From: Candidatus Cryptobacteroides choladohippi
GTDB taxonomy: Bacteria; Bacteroidota; Bacteroidia; Bacteroidales; UBA932
Direction: 5' to 3'
Length of the DNA: 64,000 nucleotides
Assembly (NCBI GenBank): GCA_018065985.1
Contig: JAGHSF010000009.1
Span: 1 to 64,000, forward strand
This document shows positions 17,215 through 26,378 of this stretch, piece by piece (position 1 is the stretch's first letter; the number at the start of each line of letters is the position of its first letter). Both the position numbers and the translations under genes were made by a program. The notes beneath the pieces are model-generated. The model was not told the origin of the DNA and searched no databases. It saw only the letters and a list, made by a program, of their open reading frames with translations.

Positions 17215-17991
17215 ATGAGGGTGAGTATTATTACGGTTTGTTATAATAGAGCGTCGACCATAGACCAGTCTATCCGCTCTGTTTTTAAACAGGATTATCC
17301 TGATATTGAATATATTATTGTTGATGGCAATTCCAGCGATGGCACTCAGAATGTTATTGAAAGAGCAATTAAGGGTGCTCCGCGGAATTTTGTTGTTAAA
17401 TATGTGTCTGAACGTGATTCTGGCATGTATGAGGCACTCAACAAGGGCGTGGCCATGGCAACAGGAGAAGTCGTGGCATTGTGCCATTCGGATGATACCA
17501 TATTCGATAATCATGTCGTAGCCGATTATGTAAAGTGTTTTGAAGAGACCGGTGCTGACATGGTATATGCAGATGGATTGTTCGTCGATGCTGATGATCC
17601 GTCAAAAGTAATCCGTCATTGGATTGGCGGGAACTATTCCAAGTGGAAGGTCCGTCACGGCTGGCTCCCGCTTCATCCTACATGTTATATAAAAAGAGAT
17701 TTCATGCAGAAGGCGGGGTTGTATGATACAAAATACAAGATTGCTGCTGACTCGGAGTTGCTGGTCCGCTATCTTAAGATGGATACTATCAAGGTTTCTT
17801 ATATGAAACGCCGGAATACCGTTTTGATGAGGATGGGCGGGTTGAGTACGGACAACACAAAAAGAAAGATGATGTGGGATGAAGACATTGACCTCTATAC
17901 AAGGCATGGCTTCAAGCTCCCTACTCTTATGAAAATGGAGAAGATTATGTGGAAAATTCCACAGTTTATTCTAGGATTGTTCAATGCCTGA
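17215..17991 (+). CDS. glycosyltransferase family 2
   Basis: About 258 residues from ATG 17215. GT-A signature VSIITVCYNRASTIDQSIRSVFKQDYPDIEYIIVDGNSSDGT, then SERDSGMYEALNKGVAMATGEVVALCHSDD, where the DD-type metal site is read as HSDD. Common in colanic acid and capsule loci (WcaE/WcaA-like). It overlaps the downstream NTP_transf_5 gene by 8 nt. Confidence 0.85.
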   Translation: MRVSIITVCYNRASTIDQSIRSVFKQDYPDIEYIIVDGNSSDGTQNVIERAIKGAPRNFVVKYVSERDSGMYEALNKGVAMATGEVVALCHSDDTIFDNHVVADYVKCFEETGADMVYADGLFVDADDPSKVIRHWIGGNYSKWKVRHGWLPLHPTCYIKRDFMQKAGLYDTKYKIAADSELLVRYLKMDTIKVSYMKRRNTVLMRMGGLSTDNTKRKMMWDEDIDLYTRHGFKLPTLMKMEKIMWKIPQFILGLFNA

Positions 17992-19147
17992 GTTTTTTTT
18001 CGAACTTCTTCAGATAGCCGTTGGAAACAGGAAAACCCTTTCGGCTGCGATATCTCCTGCTGAGTGGAGTGCTCTGCATAATCTGTCAATCAAACAGTCT
18101 CTTGAGGGCGTGTGTTTTTCCGCAATTCAGATAATCAAGGACAAACGAAATGATTATGGGGCGTCGATTGGAATTGAAAAACCGCTTTATCTCAAATGGC
18201 TGGCATCGGCCGTTCTGATAGGGGATAAGAATAAAGTAGTGAATGAATGCTGTTCAAGTGTTGCTTCAGAGTTCCGAGAGCGTGGTTTGTGGTGCTGCGT
18301 TCTGAAAGGACAAGGAAATTTGGAGTATTATCCGGAGTGGCTCAGGTCCTCACGAACTCCAGGAGATATAGATCTATGGCTCAATTATAATACTGATAGG
18401 ACGAATATCACGCACATTCTTGGCCAGATTCAGGATTGCCTGGTCTCTCATGGAAAAATGAGTGTACTTATACCAAGGTACCATCATGTTTCGATACCAA
18501 GAATCTTTGATGTCGAGGTTGAAATTCACTATCGTCCTACCTTTGTCAATGCACCGATCAGGAACCGCCGAATCACGCATTGGTATTCTGGTCATATTCG
18601 TAATTGTTCACATGAATTCCAGATTGATGGGCAATCTTTTCCTGTCCCGTCAGTTGGATTCAATGTAATATATCAGTTGCTGCATATCTTCCATCATTTT
18701 TTTGATGAGGGTGTAGGGTTGAGACAACTTCTGGATTACTACTTCACCATTCAAGAGTATGAAAAGTCCGGTCATGAAGATTTGCATGAGGTCAGGCGTC
18801 TGATTAAAAGGTTTGGTCTTGAAAAATTTGCTGCTGCAGTGATGTGGATTTTGCAGCGTGTCTTTCTTATGCCCGATTCAAATTGTCTGATTGACCCGGA
18901 TGAGAAGGGCGGAAAATTCCTGCTCAATGAAGTGATGCTTGCCGGCAATTTTGGGAAATACGATCCCCGTATCAAAAGGCAGCACGGTGCGCCTTTCAAG
19001 GTGATGCTGAACAGGGCATTATATAAAACGAAAAGATTATCAAAGTTTATCTGTAAATATCCGGAGGAGACCATCTCGGAGCCGTTCTTTAGATTATATC
19101 ATCTGATATGGCGAAGAATGAGGCTTTGGCGTTTTCTTTCGTATTGA
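17984..19147 (+). CDS. nucleotidyltransferase-fold protein (NTP_transf_5 family)
   Basis: 387 residues. CVLKGQGNLEYYPEWLRSSRTPGDIDLWL carries the KG plus GDIDLW pattern of the uncharacterised NTP_transf_5 family, related to nucleotidyltransferases with a D-x-D metal site. EVEIHYRP further on fits the third acidic position. The family turns up repeatedly in surface polysaccharide loci, but its reaction is not established. It is cotranscribed with the glycosyltransferases on both sides. Confidence 0.7.
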   Translation: MPEFFFELLQIAVGNRKTLSAAISPAEWSALHNLSIKQSLEGVCFSAIQIIKDKRNDYGASIGIEKPLYLKWLASAVLIGDKNKVVNECCSSVASEFRERGLWCCVLKGQGNLEYYPEWLRSSRTPGDIDLWLNYNTDRTNITHILGQIQDCLVSHGKMSVLIPRYHHVSIPRIFDVEVEIHYRPTFVNAPIRNRRITHWYSGHIRNCSHEFQIDGQSFPVPSVGFNVIYQLLHIFHHFFDEGVGLRQLLDYYFTIQEYEKSGHEDLHEVRRLIKRFGLEKFAAAVMWILQRVFLMPDSNCLIDPDEKGGKFLLNEVMLAGNFGKYDPRIKRQHGAPFKVMLNRALYKTKRLSKFICKYPEETISEPFFRLYHLIWRRMRLWRFLSY

Positions 19148-19156
19148 ATTGATAGT

Positions 19157-20422
19157 ATGAGAATATTGTGGTTTAGCAATACACCGTCATGTTATGCGTC
19201 GATGTCTACTGACGCTAAAAAGAGAGGCGGCGGTTGGATAGAATCAGCGGAGAGGGCGTTGTCATCATCAGTAGATGTAGATTTGGCCGTCTGTTTCGTG
19301 TCGGAGGGGGACTCTGAAAAATTGGAGAGGCAGGGTGTCGTATATTATCCTGTCCGCAACCCCAATGATTCAAGTATTTGGATCCGTGTCAAGAAGGCAT
19401 GGCATGCGTTTATCGGCAAATATGATTATGCTGTGGAAGAATCCACATGGAAGTACCACATTGCAGCATATATGGATGTGGTCAAGGACTTCAAGCCCGA
19501 TATTATCCATGTCTGGGGAACCGAGAAGTATTTCGGACTTATTGCCAAGTATACAGAAGTACCTGTAGTACTTCACATTCAAGGTCTTCTCAATCCGTAT
19601 TACAGCGTTTTGCTCCCACCTGCTGTTTCGTGGTCAGAGTTTGAGGGCAGTTGTCTGAATTTGAAGAGATGGTTTGATAACAGAATGTATCATTATACTT
19701 GGGAGATGGCATGCCATAGAGAGCAAGAGATTGTTTCTGGGCTGAAGTATTATATGGGACGGACAGAGTGGGATAAAAGGGTTTCTTCAATTATGAACCC
19801 TCAATCTGAGTATATGTATTGTGGCGAATTCTTGAGAGAGGAATTCTATAATGTTGGGGAAAGACGTATTCCCGAGAATCTGGTCATAGTGAGTACGATA
19901 TCGCGTCCTCTCTATAAAGGTGTAGATCTGATTTTGAGAACAGCAAAAGTACTTAAAGAAGATATGCATCTGTCATTTAACTGGAAATGCTTTGGTGTGT
20001 CAGAGGCTCCTATTCCTGAGAAAATAACAGGAATCAGGCCCAATGATGTAAATGTGAAATTTTGCGGTGTGGCATCTGCTTCCGAGTTGATTACAGAAGA
20101 GTTGTCAGCAACGTTATACTTCCATTCTTCATATATTGAGAACAGTCCTAATAGTGTTTGCGAAGCTCAGATGCTTGGTCTTCCTGTAATATGCACGAAT
20201 GTCGGGGGAACCAGTTCTCTTGTACAAGATGGTGTAGACGGCTTTCTTGTTCCGGCAAATGATCCATACCAAAGTGCATATCTGATTTCGAAATTATATT
20301 CCGACATGGACTTGAATATGGAAATCGGTTCAAATGCTCGAGCAACGGCAAACAGAAGGCATAACAAGGATGTAGTGCTTAATCAGTTGAGAATGGTTTA
20401 CGATAAATTGGCAGAAAGATGA
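19157..20422 (+). CDS. glycosyltransferase family 4
   Basis: 421 residues. The start MRILWFSNTPSCYAS, the central PDIIHVWGTEKYFGLIAKYTEVPVVLHIQG and the motif ENSPNSVCEAQMLGLPVICTNVGGTSSLVQDGVDGFLV are characteristic of GT4 enzymes (E-x7-E with the donor-binding GG). Donor and acceptor cannot be inferred. It overlaps the next acyltransferase by 4 nt. Confidence 0.85.
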   Translation: MRILWFSNTPSCYASMSTDAKKRGGGWIESAERALSSSVDVDLAVCFVSEGDSEKLERQGVVYYPVRNPNDSSIWIRVKKAWHAFIGKYDYAVEESTWKYHIAAYMDVVKDFKPDIIHVWGTEKYFGLIAKYTEVPVVLHIQGLLNPYYSVLLPPAVSWSEFEGSCLNLKRWFDNRMYHYTWEMACHREQEIVSGLKYYMGRTEWDKRVSSIMNPQSEYMYCGEFLREEFYNVGERRIPENLVIVSTISRPLYKGVDLILRTAKVLKEDMHLSFNWKCFGVSEAPIPEKITGIRPNDVNVKFCGVASASELITEELSATLYFHSSYIENSPNSVCEAQMLGLPVICTNVGGTSSLVQDGVDGFLVPANDPYQSAYLISKLYSDMDLNMEIGSNARATANRRHNKDVVLNQLRMVYDKLAER

Positions 20423-20985
20423 TATTGCGTAAAATCATTGTAGTCTGGAACATGCTAAGAATGCGCATGTGTAATGTTAATTATGGAAAATGTTTGCGAA
20501 TCCGAGGACTTGTTGGTCTTAGAATGAAAGGCCATATGTCAGTAGGCGATCATTTCCAGGTGTCATCCGGTGATATGGGTAATCCTATGGGCCGGAACAT
20601 CAGGTCTTTTATTTGTGTAGGCCCCAAAGGTGTCTTGACCATTGGCAATAATGTTGGTATGTCGAGTTCTACGCTTCGATGTGTCGACAGTATTACAATT
20701 GGAGACAATGTCAAAATAGGCGCTCTTTCAATCATAACCGATACCGACGCACATTCGCTTGATCCGGTTCTACGTGCATCAATAGAAACTGATGCTGTGA
20801 ATGCAAAACATAAGCCTGTTGAAATCCATGATAATGTATTCATCGGTGCCATGTGCTTTATTGGGAAAGGCGTGGTCATCGGAGAGAATAGCGTAGTTGG
20901 TGCTGGCAGCGTTGTTACTAAAAGTATTCCCGATAATGAAATCTGGGCTGGCAATCCAGCAAGATTCATAAGAAAAATCCAATAA
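20419..20985 (+). CDS. hexapeptide-repeat acyltransferase (WcaF/CatB-like)
   Basis: 188 residues with beta-helix repeats ITIGDNVKIGALSIITDTDAHSLD, IHDNVFIGAMCFIGKGVVIGENSVVGAGSVVTKSIPDNEIWAGNPARFIRKI. The GNPARFIRKI end is typical of sugar O-acetyltransferases. Second of three acyltransferases in this operon. It ends 5 nt before the initiating transferase. Confidence 0.8.
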   Translation: MILRKIIVVWNMLRMRMCNVNYGKCLRIRGLVGLRMKGHMSVGDHFQVSSGDMGNPMGRNIRSFICVGPKGVLTIGNNVGMSSSTLRCVDSITIGDNVKIGALSIITDTDAHSLDPVLRASIETDAVNAKHKPVEIHDNVFIGAMCFIGKGVVIGENSVVGAGSVVTKSIPDNEIWAGNPARFIRKIQ

Positions 20986-20990
20986 AAACT

Positions 20991-22403
20991 ATGGTGAATC
21001 AGTCTTCACGGGAGTTCTTTTATTTTAAAGTCCCTGTATTTATCATAGACATTGCATTGCTCCTATCTGTCTTTTTGCTTCTGGTCAGGCTGCTCCCACC
21101 GGAATGTCATCTGGGCCTCGACGGAGCTTTGTTGGGCGTATGCTCATTGCTGGTAGTCAGTTTTGCTGTTGTTGTCGGTGTCGTCGAAATAAGATTGCAT
21201 GAACGCAGAATTCGGCCTTCCGTTGTTTTCTCTCGAGCTGTTAGAATGGCAGTGCTGACGTATTTTTTGTTTACGGTTCTTGTCATGATGGTGTATAAGA
21301 CTTCTCCGAGAATGTTGCTTGGTCTTGGCCTTGTATGTTCCATCTTTGCTATTTCCATATGGCACTACATTGCTAATAAGATTGTCCGTGGACTTCGTAA
21401 ATTAGGAAGGAATACCCGACATGTGGTTATCGTAGGAGCTGACGTCACCGCAGGAAGAGTCTGTGCTGAATTGCTTCGTGGCAAAGATGTTACTGGATAC
21501 GTCGTGTCTGGCTATTTCTCTTCATTGGAACAGTGTAGCATGCCTGGTGGTGTAAAGTTCCTTGGCCCTGTTGAGGGTGCTCTTGAATGGCTCAACGACA
21601 ATAGACCGGATGAATTATACTGCTCGCTGCCTCCAACCCAGTGCCATGATATGGTGAACAAGCTAATTCAATGGTGCAATGACAACTTCATAGAGTTCTA
21701 TTTCGTTCCTACGATGGATGGATATCCTCATAGAAAATTGGCAATCAGAGACCTGGGCTCAGTGACAGTATTCAAGTTGAGGCCTGAGCCGTTGAATAAT
21801 CCATTCTCGAAGTTTGTAAAGAGGCTTTTTGACATAATTATTAGTCTTCTGTTTTTGTGTACGCTCTATCCTATTGTGTTCATGTTTGTATGGATTGGCG
21901 ATGTCGTCACCGGGAGCAAAGGACCGGTTTATTTTCGTCAATTGCGCACTGGATACAATGGACACAGCTTCAAAATATTCAAATTCCGTTCTATGAAGAT
22001 AAACGATGAAGCGGACACCCTGCAGGCTACTGCCGATGATCCCAGGAAGACTAGATTCGGTGACTTCCTGAGAAGGACGTCCATTGATGAACTTCCGCAG
22101 TTTATCAATGTTTTGCTTGGCGATATGTCAATTGTCGGACCTCGCCCTCATATGGAGCATCATACTGAAATATACAGTGGTCTTATCAACGACTATATGG
22201 TCAGGCATCTGGCCAAGCCAGGAATTACCGGGTGGGCTCAGGTAAATGGATGCAGGGGGGAAACCAAAACTTTGGAAGAGATGGAGAACCGTGTCAAGCA
22301 TGACATTTGGTACATTGAGCACTGGACACCAGTCCTTGACATGGAGATCATATTGAGGACATGTTGGCAAATACTTCCCGGACATGATGAACAAGCGTAT
22401 TAA
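20991..22403 (+). CDS. initiating polyprenyl-phosphate sugar-1-phosphate transferase (WcaJ/WbaP-type)
   Basis: 470 residues. Several N-terminal membrane segments, a nucleotide-binding-like middle domain (HVVIVGADVTAGRVCAELL) and a C-terminal bacterial sugar transferase domain with KRLFDIIISLLFL, FKFRSMK, RTSIDELPQFINVLLGDMSIVGPRPHMEHH and GITGWAQVNGCRGET. This enzyme loads the first sugar-phosphate onto undecaprenyl phosphate, so it starts the repeat unit. The long form resembles the undecaprenyl-phosphate glucose phosphotransferase group; the sugar used is unknown. Confidence 0.88.
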   Translation: MVNQSSREFFYFKVPVFIIDIALLLSVFLLLVRLLPPECHLGLDGALLGVCSLLVVSFAVVVGVVEIRLHERRIRPSVVFSRAVRMAVLTYFLFTVLVMMVYKTSPRMLLGLGLVCSIFAISIWHYIANKIVRGLRKLGRNTRHVVIVGADVTAGRVCAELLRGKDVTGYVVSGYFSSLEQCSMPGGVKFLGPVEGALEWLNDNRPDELYCSLPPTQCHDMVNKLIQWCNDNFIEFYFVPTMDGYPHRKLAIRDLGSVTVFKLRPEPLNNPFSKFVKRLFDIIISLLFLCTLYPIVFMFVWIGDVVTGSKGPVYFRQLRTGYNGHSFKIFKFRSMKINDEADTLQATADDPRKTRFGDFLRRTSIDELPQFINVLLGDMSIVGPRPHMEHHTEIYSGLINDYMVRHLAKPGITGWAQVNGCRGETKTLEEMENRVKHDIWYIEHWTPVLDMEIILRTCWQILPGHDEQAY

Positions 22404-22424
22404 TCGGGTCTTGTAACATTAGAA

Positions 22425-23954
22425 ATGTCAGAGACAAATACTATTGCGAAAAATACTATATTCCTATATTTCAGGATGTTCCTGATTATGGGAGTCTCTC
22501 TTATTACTTCCAGGGTAATTCTGGATAAATTAGGCGTTGATGATTATGGCTTGTACAACGTTGTTGGAGGCGTTGTCGGATTCCTGTCATTCATCAATGG
22601 CACGTTAAGTGTTGGAACCTCAAGGTTCATTACATTTGCAATAGGACGGAATGATGCTGAAGAATTGAAACTTACTTTCAGTACTGCATTTGTTGCGCAT
22701 TTGGGCCTTTCTTTGATTCTCGCTTTCCTGCTGGAGACCGTAGGGCTCTATTTCGTGTATCATAAACTGGTAATCCCTGATGGTCGATTTGATGCGGCAG
22801 TCATCGTATATCATATATCGATATTGACTATGGTCCTATATGCCACACAGGTTCCATATACGGCGGATATCATGGCTCACGAGCGAATGGGAATCTATGC
22901 GTATGTCAGCATATTCGAGGCTATTGGCAAGTTGGCCATCTGCTATTTGCTTGTCATTTCACCTGTTGACCGTCTAGTTTCGTATGCGGTGTTGCTTTTG
23001 ATTCTCCAGATAGGTCTGATAATGGCATATCGAATATATTGTATCAGACACTTTGAGGAATCAAGGTTCTCATTGAAGTTCAAAAAAGATATTTTTCTTG
23101 ATATCACGAAGTTCTCCGGCTGGAATATTCTTGCAAGCTTCACTGAAACTTTGAAAGTTCAGGGCGTTATCGTATTGATGAATATGACATTTTCTCCCGT
23201 TATTGTGGGAGCCCAGGCGTTTGCAAATCAACTTACTCATGTTCTCAATCAGTTTGTCGCTAACTTCAGAGCTGCTAGCAACCCTCAAATTATAAAAAAA
23301 TATGCTGCCGGCAATTTTGAGGGGAGCAAAGAGCTTACATTATCCACGACTGTATATGTCTACGATCTTGTTCTGATGATAGGGTTGCCTCTGTTCCTGA
23401 CCATGCCGAAGGTTTTGGATATCTGGCTTGTTGATGTTCCTGAGTACACTGTGTTTTTTTGCAGATGGGCTGTTGTCAATATCGTTACAGTCAGTTTGCC
23501 GACTGCTTTTTATGTCCCGATGATGGCATCCGGACGGATAAAGTCCAATTCGCTGATGTCTTTGATTGTTGGCGGTTTCTTCTATTTGCTGCTATGTTTG
23601 GTGTGGCATCTAGGCGGAGGAATCGTATGGGGCCCTGTTTCAATGTTTGCGATGTCCATCATATATGGTTTTATTGTAAGACCTTTGATTTTGGTCAAAG
23701 AGGTCGAATGCTATTCGTATAAGGCAATATATTCATGTCTCGTCAAATGCCTTGTCATTACGGTTTGCTCGTCAGTCATTCCGGTATTTGTGTATTTTCT
23801 ATTGGTCAATCGTGATACTATTGCCGGAAACATTATTGCCATAGTAATCAGCATAATATCTGTTAGTGTTTGCGCGTATGTATTTATGCCACCAAATCAT
23901 AGAAGGAAATTGACGACATATATCAAAAATAAAATTTGCCAGACAAATGCCTAA
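22425..23954 (+). CDS. polysaccharide flippase (Wzx-like, MATE/MOP superfamily)
   Basis: 509 residues with about 12-14 hydrophobic segments. The N-terminal MSETNTIAKNTIFLYFRMFLIMGVSLITSRVILDKLGVDDYGLYNVVGGVVGF is typical of lipid-linked oligosaccharide flippases of Bacteroidales capsule loci (VLGVxDYGxYNVVGG). It would move the lipid-linked repeat unit to the periplasm for the Wzy-like polymerase. It follows the initiating transferase by 21 nt and overlaps the next gene by 8 nt. Confidence 0.85.
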   Translation: MSETNTIAKNTIFLYFRMFLIMGVSLITSRVILDKLGVDDYGLYNVVGGVVGFLSFINGTLSVGTSRFITFAIGRNDAEELKLTFSTAFVAHLGLSLILAFLLETVGLYFVYHKLVIPDGRFDAAVIVYHISILTMVLYATQVPYTADIMAHERMGIYAYVSIFEAIGKLAICYLLVISPVDRLVSYAVLLLILQIGLIMAYRIYCIRHFEESRFSLKFKKDIFLDITKFSGWNILASFTETLKVQGVIVLMNMTFSPVIVGAQAFANQLTHVLNQFVANFRAASNPQIIKKYAAGNFEGSKELTLSTTVYVYDLVLMIGLPLFLTMPKVLDIWLVDVPEYTVFFCRWAVVNIVTVSLPTAFYVPMMASGRIKSNSLMSLIVGGFFYLLLCLVWHLGGGIVWGPVSMFAMSIIYGFIVRPLILVKEVECYSYKAIYSCLVKCLVITVCSSVIPVFVYFLLVNRDTIAGNIIAIVISIISVSVCAYVFMPPNHRRKLTTYIKNKICQTNA

Positions 23955-24657
23955 CTTGCTGAAAATCGTTAAAACTGCCATACTGTCTCTTAAATGGTCT
24001 AATATGACTAGCGAAAATTTCCTTAATCGATTAAGAGATAAAGGCGTCACAGTAGGGGAGGGAACGTATGCAATCAATCCTAGAACTGTTCAGATAGATG
24101 TTTCCCGGCCCGAACTTATTTCCATAGGTAAACATGTTTTCCTTCATAGTGGAACAGTCATCATGTCTCACGATTGGGCTGGGTGGTGTTTTGTCAAGTC
24201 TCATAATGAGTTTATTCCTTCACATGGGAAAGTAACTATTGGCGACAATGTGTGGTTTGGTGAAAATGTGACGGTTTGCAAGGGTGTGTCAATAGGCAAT
24301 AATTGTATCATAGGAACGGGAGCGATTGTAACACTTTCAATCCCTGATAATTCTGTTGCTGTTGGTGTGCCTGCAAGAGTAATCAGTTCATATGAGGACT
24401 ATTATGAAAGAAGGCGGAAGGAGTATGTGTCCGAGTGCGTTGAATATGCGAAATCAATATTAGCCTCGGGACGTGAGCCTGAACGTGAAGATTTCTTTGA
24501 AGATTATCCCTGTTTTGTGGATGGTACCAATTATATGGAATATGATTATCCTTATTCCCGAGTATTCAGCCCAGAGGAATTCGAGGTCTGGAAACGTGAA
24601 CACCATAAAATCTTTGACGGATTTGATGATTTTATGTCATTCGTGAAGAAAAGTTGA
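23947..24657 (+). CDS. hexapeptide-repeat acyltransferase
   Basis: 236 residues. Beta-helix motifs ISIGKHVFLHSGTVIMSHDWAGW, VTIGDNVWFGENVTVCKGVSIGNNCIIGTGAIVTLSIPDNSVAVGVPARVIS. A C-terminal extension of about 90 residues (YYERRRKEYVSECVEYAKSIL...) goes beyond the usual acetyltransferase. Third acyltransferase in the operon; the acyl donor and target are unknown. Confidence 0.75.
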   Translation: MPNLLKIVKTAILSLKWSNMTSENFLNRLRDKGVTVGEGTYAINPRTVQIDVSRPELISIGKHVFLHSGTVIMSHDWAGWCFVKSHNEFIPSHGKVTIGDNVWFGENVTVCKGVSIGNNCIIGTGAIVTLSIPDNSVAVGVPARVISSYEDYYERRRKEYVSECVEYAKSILASGREPEREDFFEDYPCFVDGTNYMEYDYPYSRVFSPEEFEVWKREHHKIFDGFDDFMSFVKKS

Positions 24658-24661
24658 CCAT

Positions 24662-25705
24662 ATGTTACCGATAATTTCAGTAATTGTCCCTGTTTATAAC
24701 ACATCGAAATATCTTGCCAGATGTCTTGACTCGCTTACCAATCAGACCTTTGATCGGATAGAAATCATATTGGTTGATGATGGGTCAACGGACTCAAGTC
24801 CGGAGATATGCGACTCGTATGCAGCTGGTTTTTCAAATGTCAAATGCATACATAAAGAGAATGGTGGTATTGACAGTGCCAGAAATGCGGGCTTGTCGGT
24901 TGCAACTGGGGAATTTGTCTCATTTGTCGACAGTGATGATTTTGTTGACAAGAGTATGTGTGAGTCATTGTTTGCGGCGTCTGAAGATGGGAAATTTGAC
25001 ATCGTTTACTGTGCCGTGCATTTTGCCTGGCACGACTCACGAGATACGCGTGTGGAGTATTCTTTTGATGAGTGCGTTTCTGGCGATGCTGTTGTTGAGT
25101 CTCTTGCTGATTTGACCGCATCGCCATGGAGCAGCGATTCCTATGTTGTTCGCAACATGGCAGTATGGGGAGCTCTCTTCAAGAGGTCAATCATTGCTGA
25201 CAATTGCGTCCTTTTCAGGTCTGAACGGCAATTGCTGTCCGAGGATACCATATTTGACTATGAGCTATATCCGTATGTCAACAGCATAAGATATATCCCC
25301 AATCCACTCTATTTCTATTGCTACAACACTCAATCAATAAGCAGAACTTTTTCGGTCTTCAAGATTGACCGTTTGGATAGCATGATGAAGTTTCTGGCGA
25401 GTCAGGCAATAGTGAAAGAGAACCCGTCATTGCTCCCAAGACTTATTAAACTGGAGATATTATATCGATATAACCATATGCGAAGTATACTTAAGTCGAA
25501 TATGTCTCTCTTTCAGAAGAATAAATATATACGTGTTATTTCTCAAAAGAATTTATTGAAGAACGATTTACTTTTGACCAACTATTCGCAGCTTGGGCCG
25601 AGGTTTCAATATATGGTTTCTGTTGTCAGACAACGGAATATATTTGCTTTGACATCGGTGATTCTTTTAAAGAAGCTAAAGAAGTTTGCCTCCATACATG
25701 AATAA
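24662..25705 (+). CDS. glycosyltransferase family 2
   Basis: 347 residues. GT-A start ISVIVPVYNTSKYLARCLDSLTNQTFDRIEIILVDDGSTDSSPEICDSYA, HKENGGIDSARNAGLSVATGEFVSFVDSDDFVD with the SDD metal motif. Last gene of the polysaccharide operon, followed after 36 nt by a strong hairpin. Sugar specificity unknown. Confidence 0.88.
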   Translation: MLPIISVIVPVYNTSKYLARCLDSLTNQTFDRIEIILVDDGSTDSSPEICDSYAAGFSNVKCIHKENGGIDSARNAGLSVATGEFVSFVDSDDFVDKSMCESLFAASEDGKFDIVYCAVHFAWHDSRDTRVEYSFDECVSGDAVVESLADLTASPWSSDSYVVRNMAVWGALFKRSIIADNCVLFRSERQLLSEDTIFDYELYPYVNSIRYIPNPLYFYCYNTQSISRTFSVFKIDRLDSMMKFLASQAIVKENPSLLPRLIKLEILYRYNHMRSILKSNMSLFQKNKYIRVISQKNLLKNDLLLTNYSQLGPRFQYMVSVVRQRNIFALTSVILLKKLKKFASIHE

Positions 25706-25741
25706 TTTTTGAAAATTTCCCATTTCGGGAAAGGTAATAAT

Positions 25742-25779
25742 AAGAGAACTCTCGGGCTTTGAAGTCCGAGAGTTCTCTT
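25742..25779. terminator. bidirectional hairpin terminator closing the polysaccharide operon
   Basis: AAGAGAACTCTCGG and CCGAGAGTTCTCTT form a perfect 14-bp stem around a 10-nt loop. It lies between the last glycosyltransferase (+) and the convergent YccF gene (-), so it can serve both. No long T-run follows on either side. Confidence 0.75.
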
Positions 25780-25788
25780 GTTAGAAGT

Positions 25789-26154
25789 CTATTTGATTGT
25801 GCCCCCGAAGGGGAACAAGGAGTACTGAGCCATCTTGAAGTGCTGCTTGCCCAGGGGAATGCCTATCAGGGTGATGCAGAGCAGGATCCCGAAGACTAAA
25901 TGTACAATGGCAATCTCCCACCATCCGGTTACAGCCCAGATGATGTTGAAGACCGTGCTGAGGCAACCTTTGGCGGGCTCGAGATGCACCGTCTTGCCGA
26001 ATGGGGCCAGGGCGAGTGCGCCCAGCTTCATGATCTTTACTCCGAAGGGAATGCCGATGATGGTGCAGCACAGGACGAGTCCGAACAGGAAGTACCACAG
26101 TGCCGTGATAAGTCCTCCGAACACAAGCCAGATGATATTGCCCAGCAGACTCAT
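25789..26154 (-). CDS. yccF: YccF-domain inner-membrane protein
   Basis: 121 residues with two tandem copies of the YccF motif: LITALWYFLFGLVLCCTIIGIPFGVKIMKLGALALAPFGKTV and EIAIVHLVFGILLCITLIGIPLGKQHFKMAQYSLFPFGGTI. Family members are small inner-membrane proteins of unknown function. A 56-residue membrane protein gene lies directly upstream (2-nt gap) on the same strand. Confidence 0.88.
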   Translation of the reverse strand: MSLLGNIIWLVFGGLITALWYFLFGLVLCCTIIGIPFGVKIMKLGALALAPFGKTVHLEPAKGCLSTVFNIIWAVTGWWEIAIVHLVFGILLCITLIGIPLGKQHFKMAQYSLFPFGGTIK

Positions 26155-26156
26155 TG

Positions 26157-26327
26157 CTACTTATTCTTGAGGAAGATGTAATATACGGCAAATCCTACCC
26201 AGCTTGTAGCCACGACAAGGATTGCGATGATGAGTTTCTTGATTATGCCCCAGCTGCTTTTCTTGAAGATGTCAAGAACGCACCAGATGGTCAGGAGAAT
26301 ACCGATGATGTAAACGATTTTTGCCAT
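26157..26327 (-). CDS. small membrane protein (PLDc_N-like), hypothetical
   Basis: A 56-residue protein too short for the ORF track, starting MAKIVYIIGILLTIWCVLDIFKKSS and ending VGFAVYYIFLKNK. It has two hydrophobic segments separated by a basic loop. The WCVLDI and GFAVYY features resemble the phospholipase D N-terminal-like (PLDc_N) membrane hairpin found as stand-alone small proteins in Bacteroidota. It is 2 nt upstream of yccF and probably cotranscribed. Function unknown. Confidence 0.65.
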   Translation of the reverse strand: MAKIVYIIGILLTIWCVLDIFKKSSWGIIKKLIIAILVVATSWVGFAVYYIFLKNK

Positions 26328-26378
26328 GGTTGTGTTGTTTTTTGGTTAATGTTTTCCCAAATATAGCAAAATTTCTTT

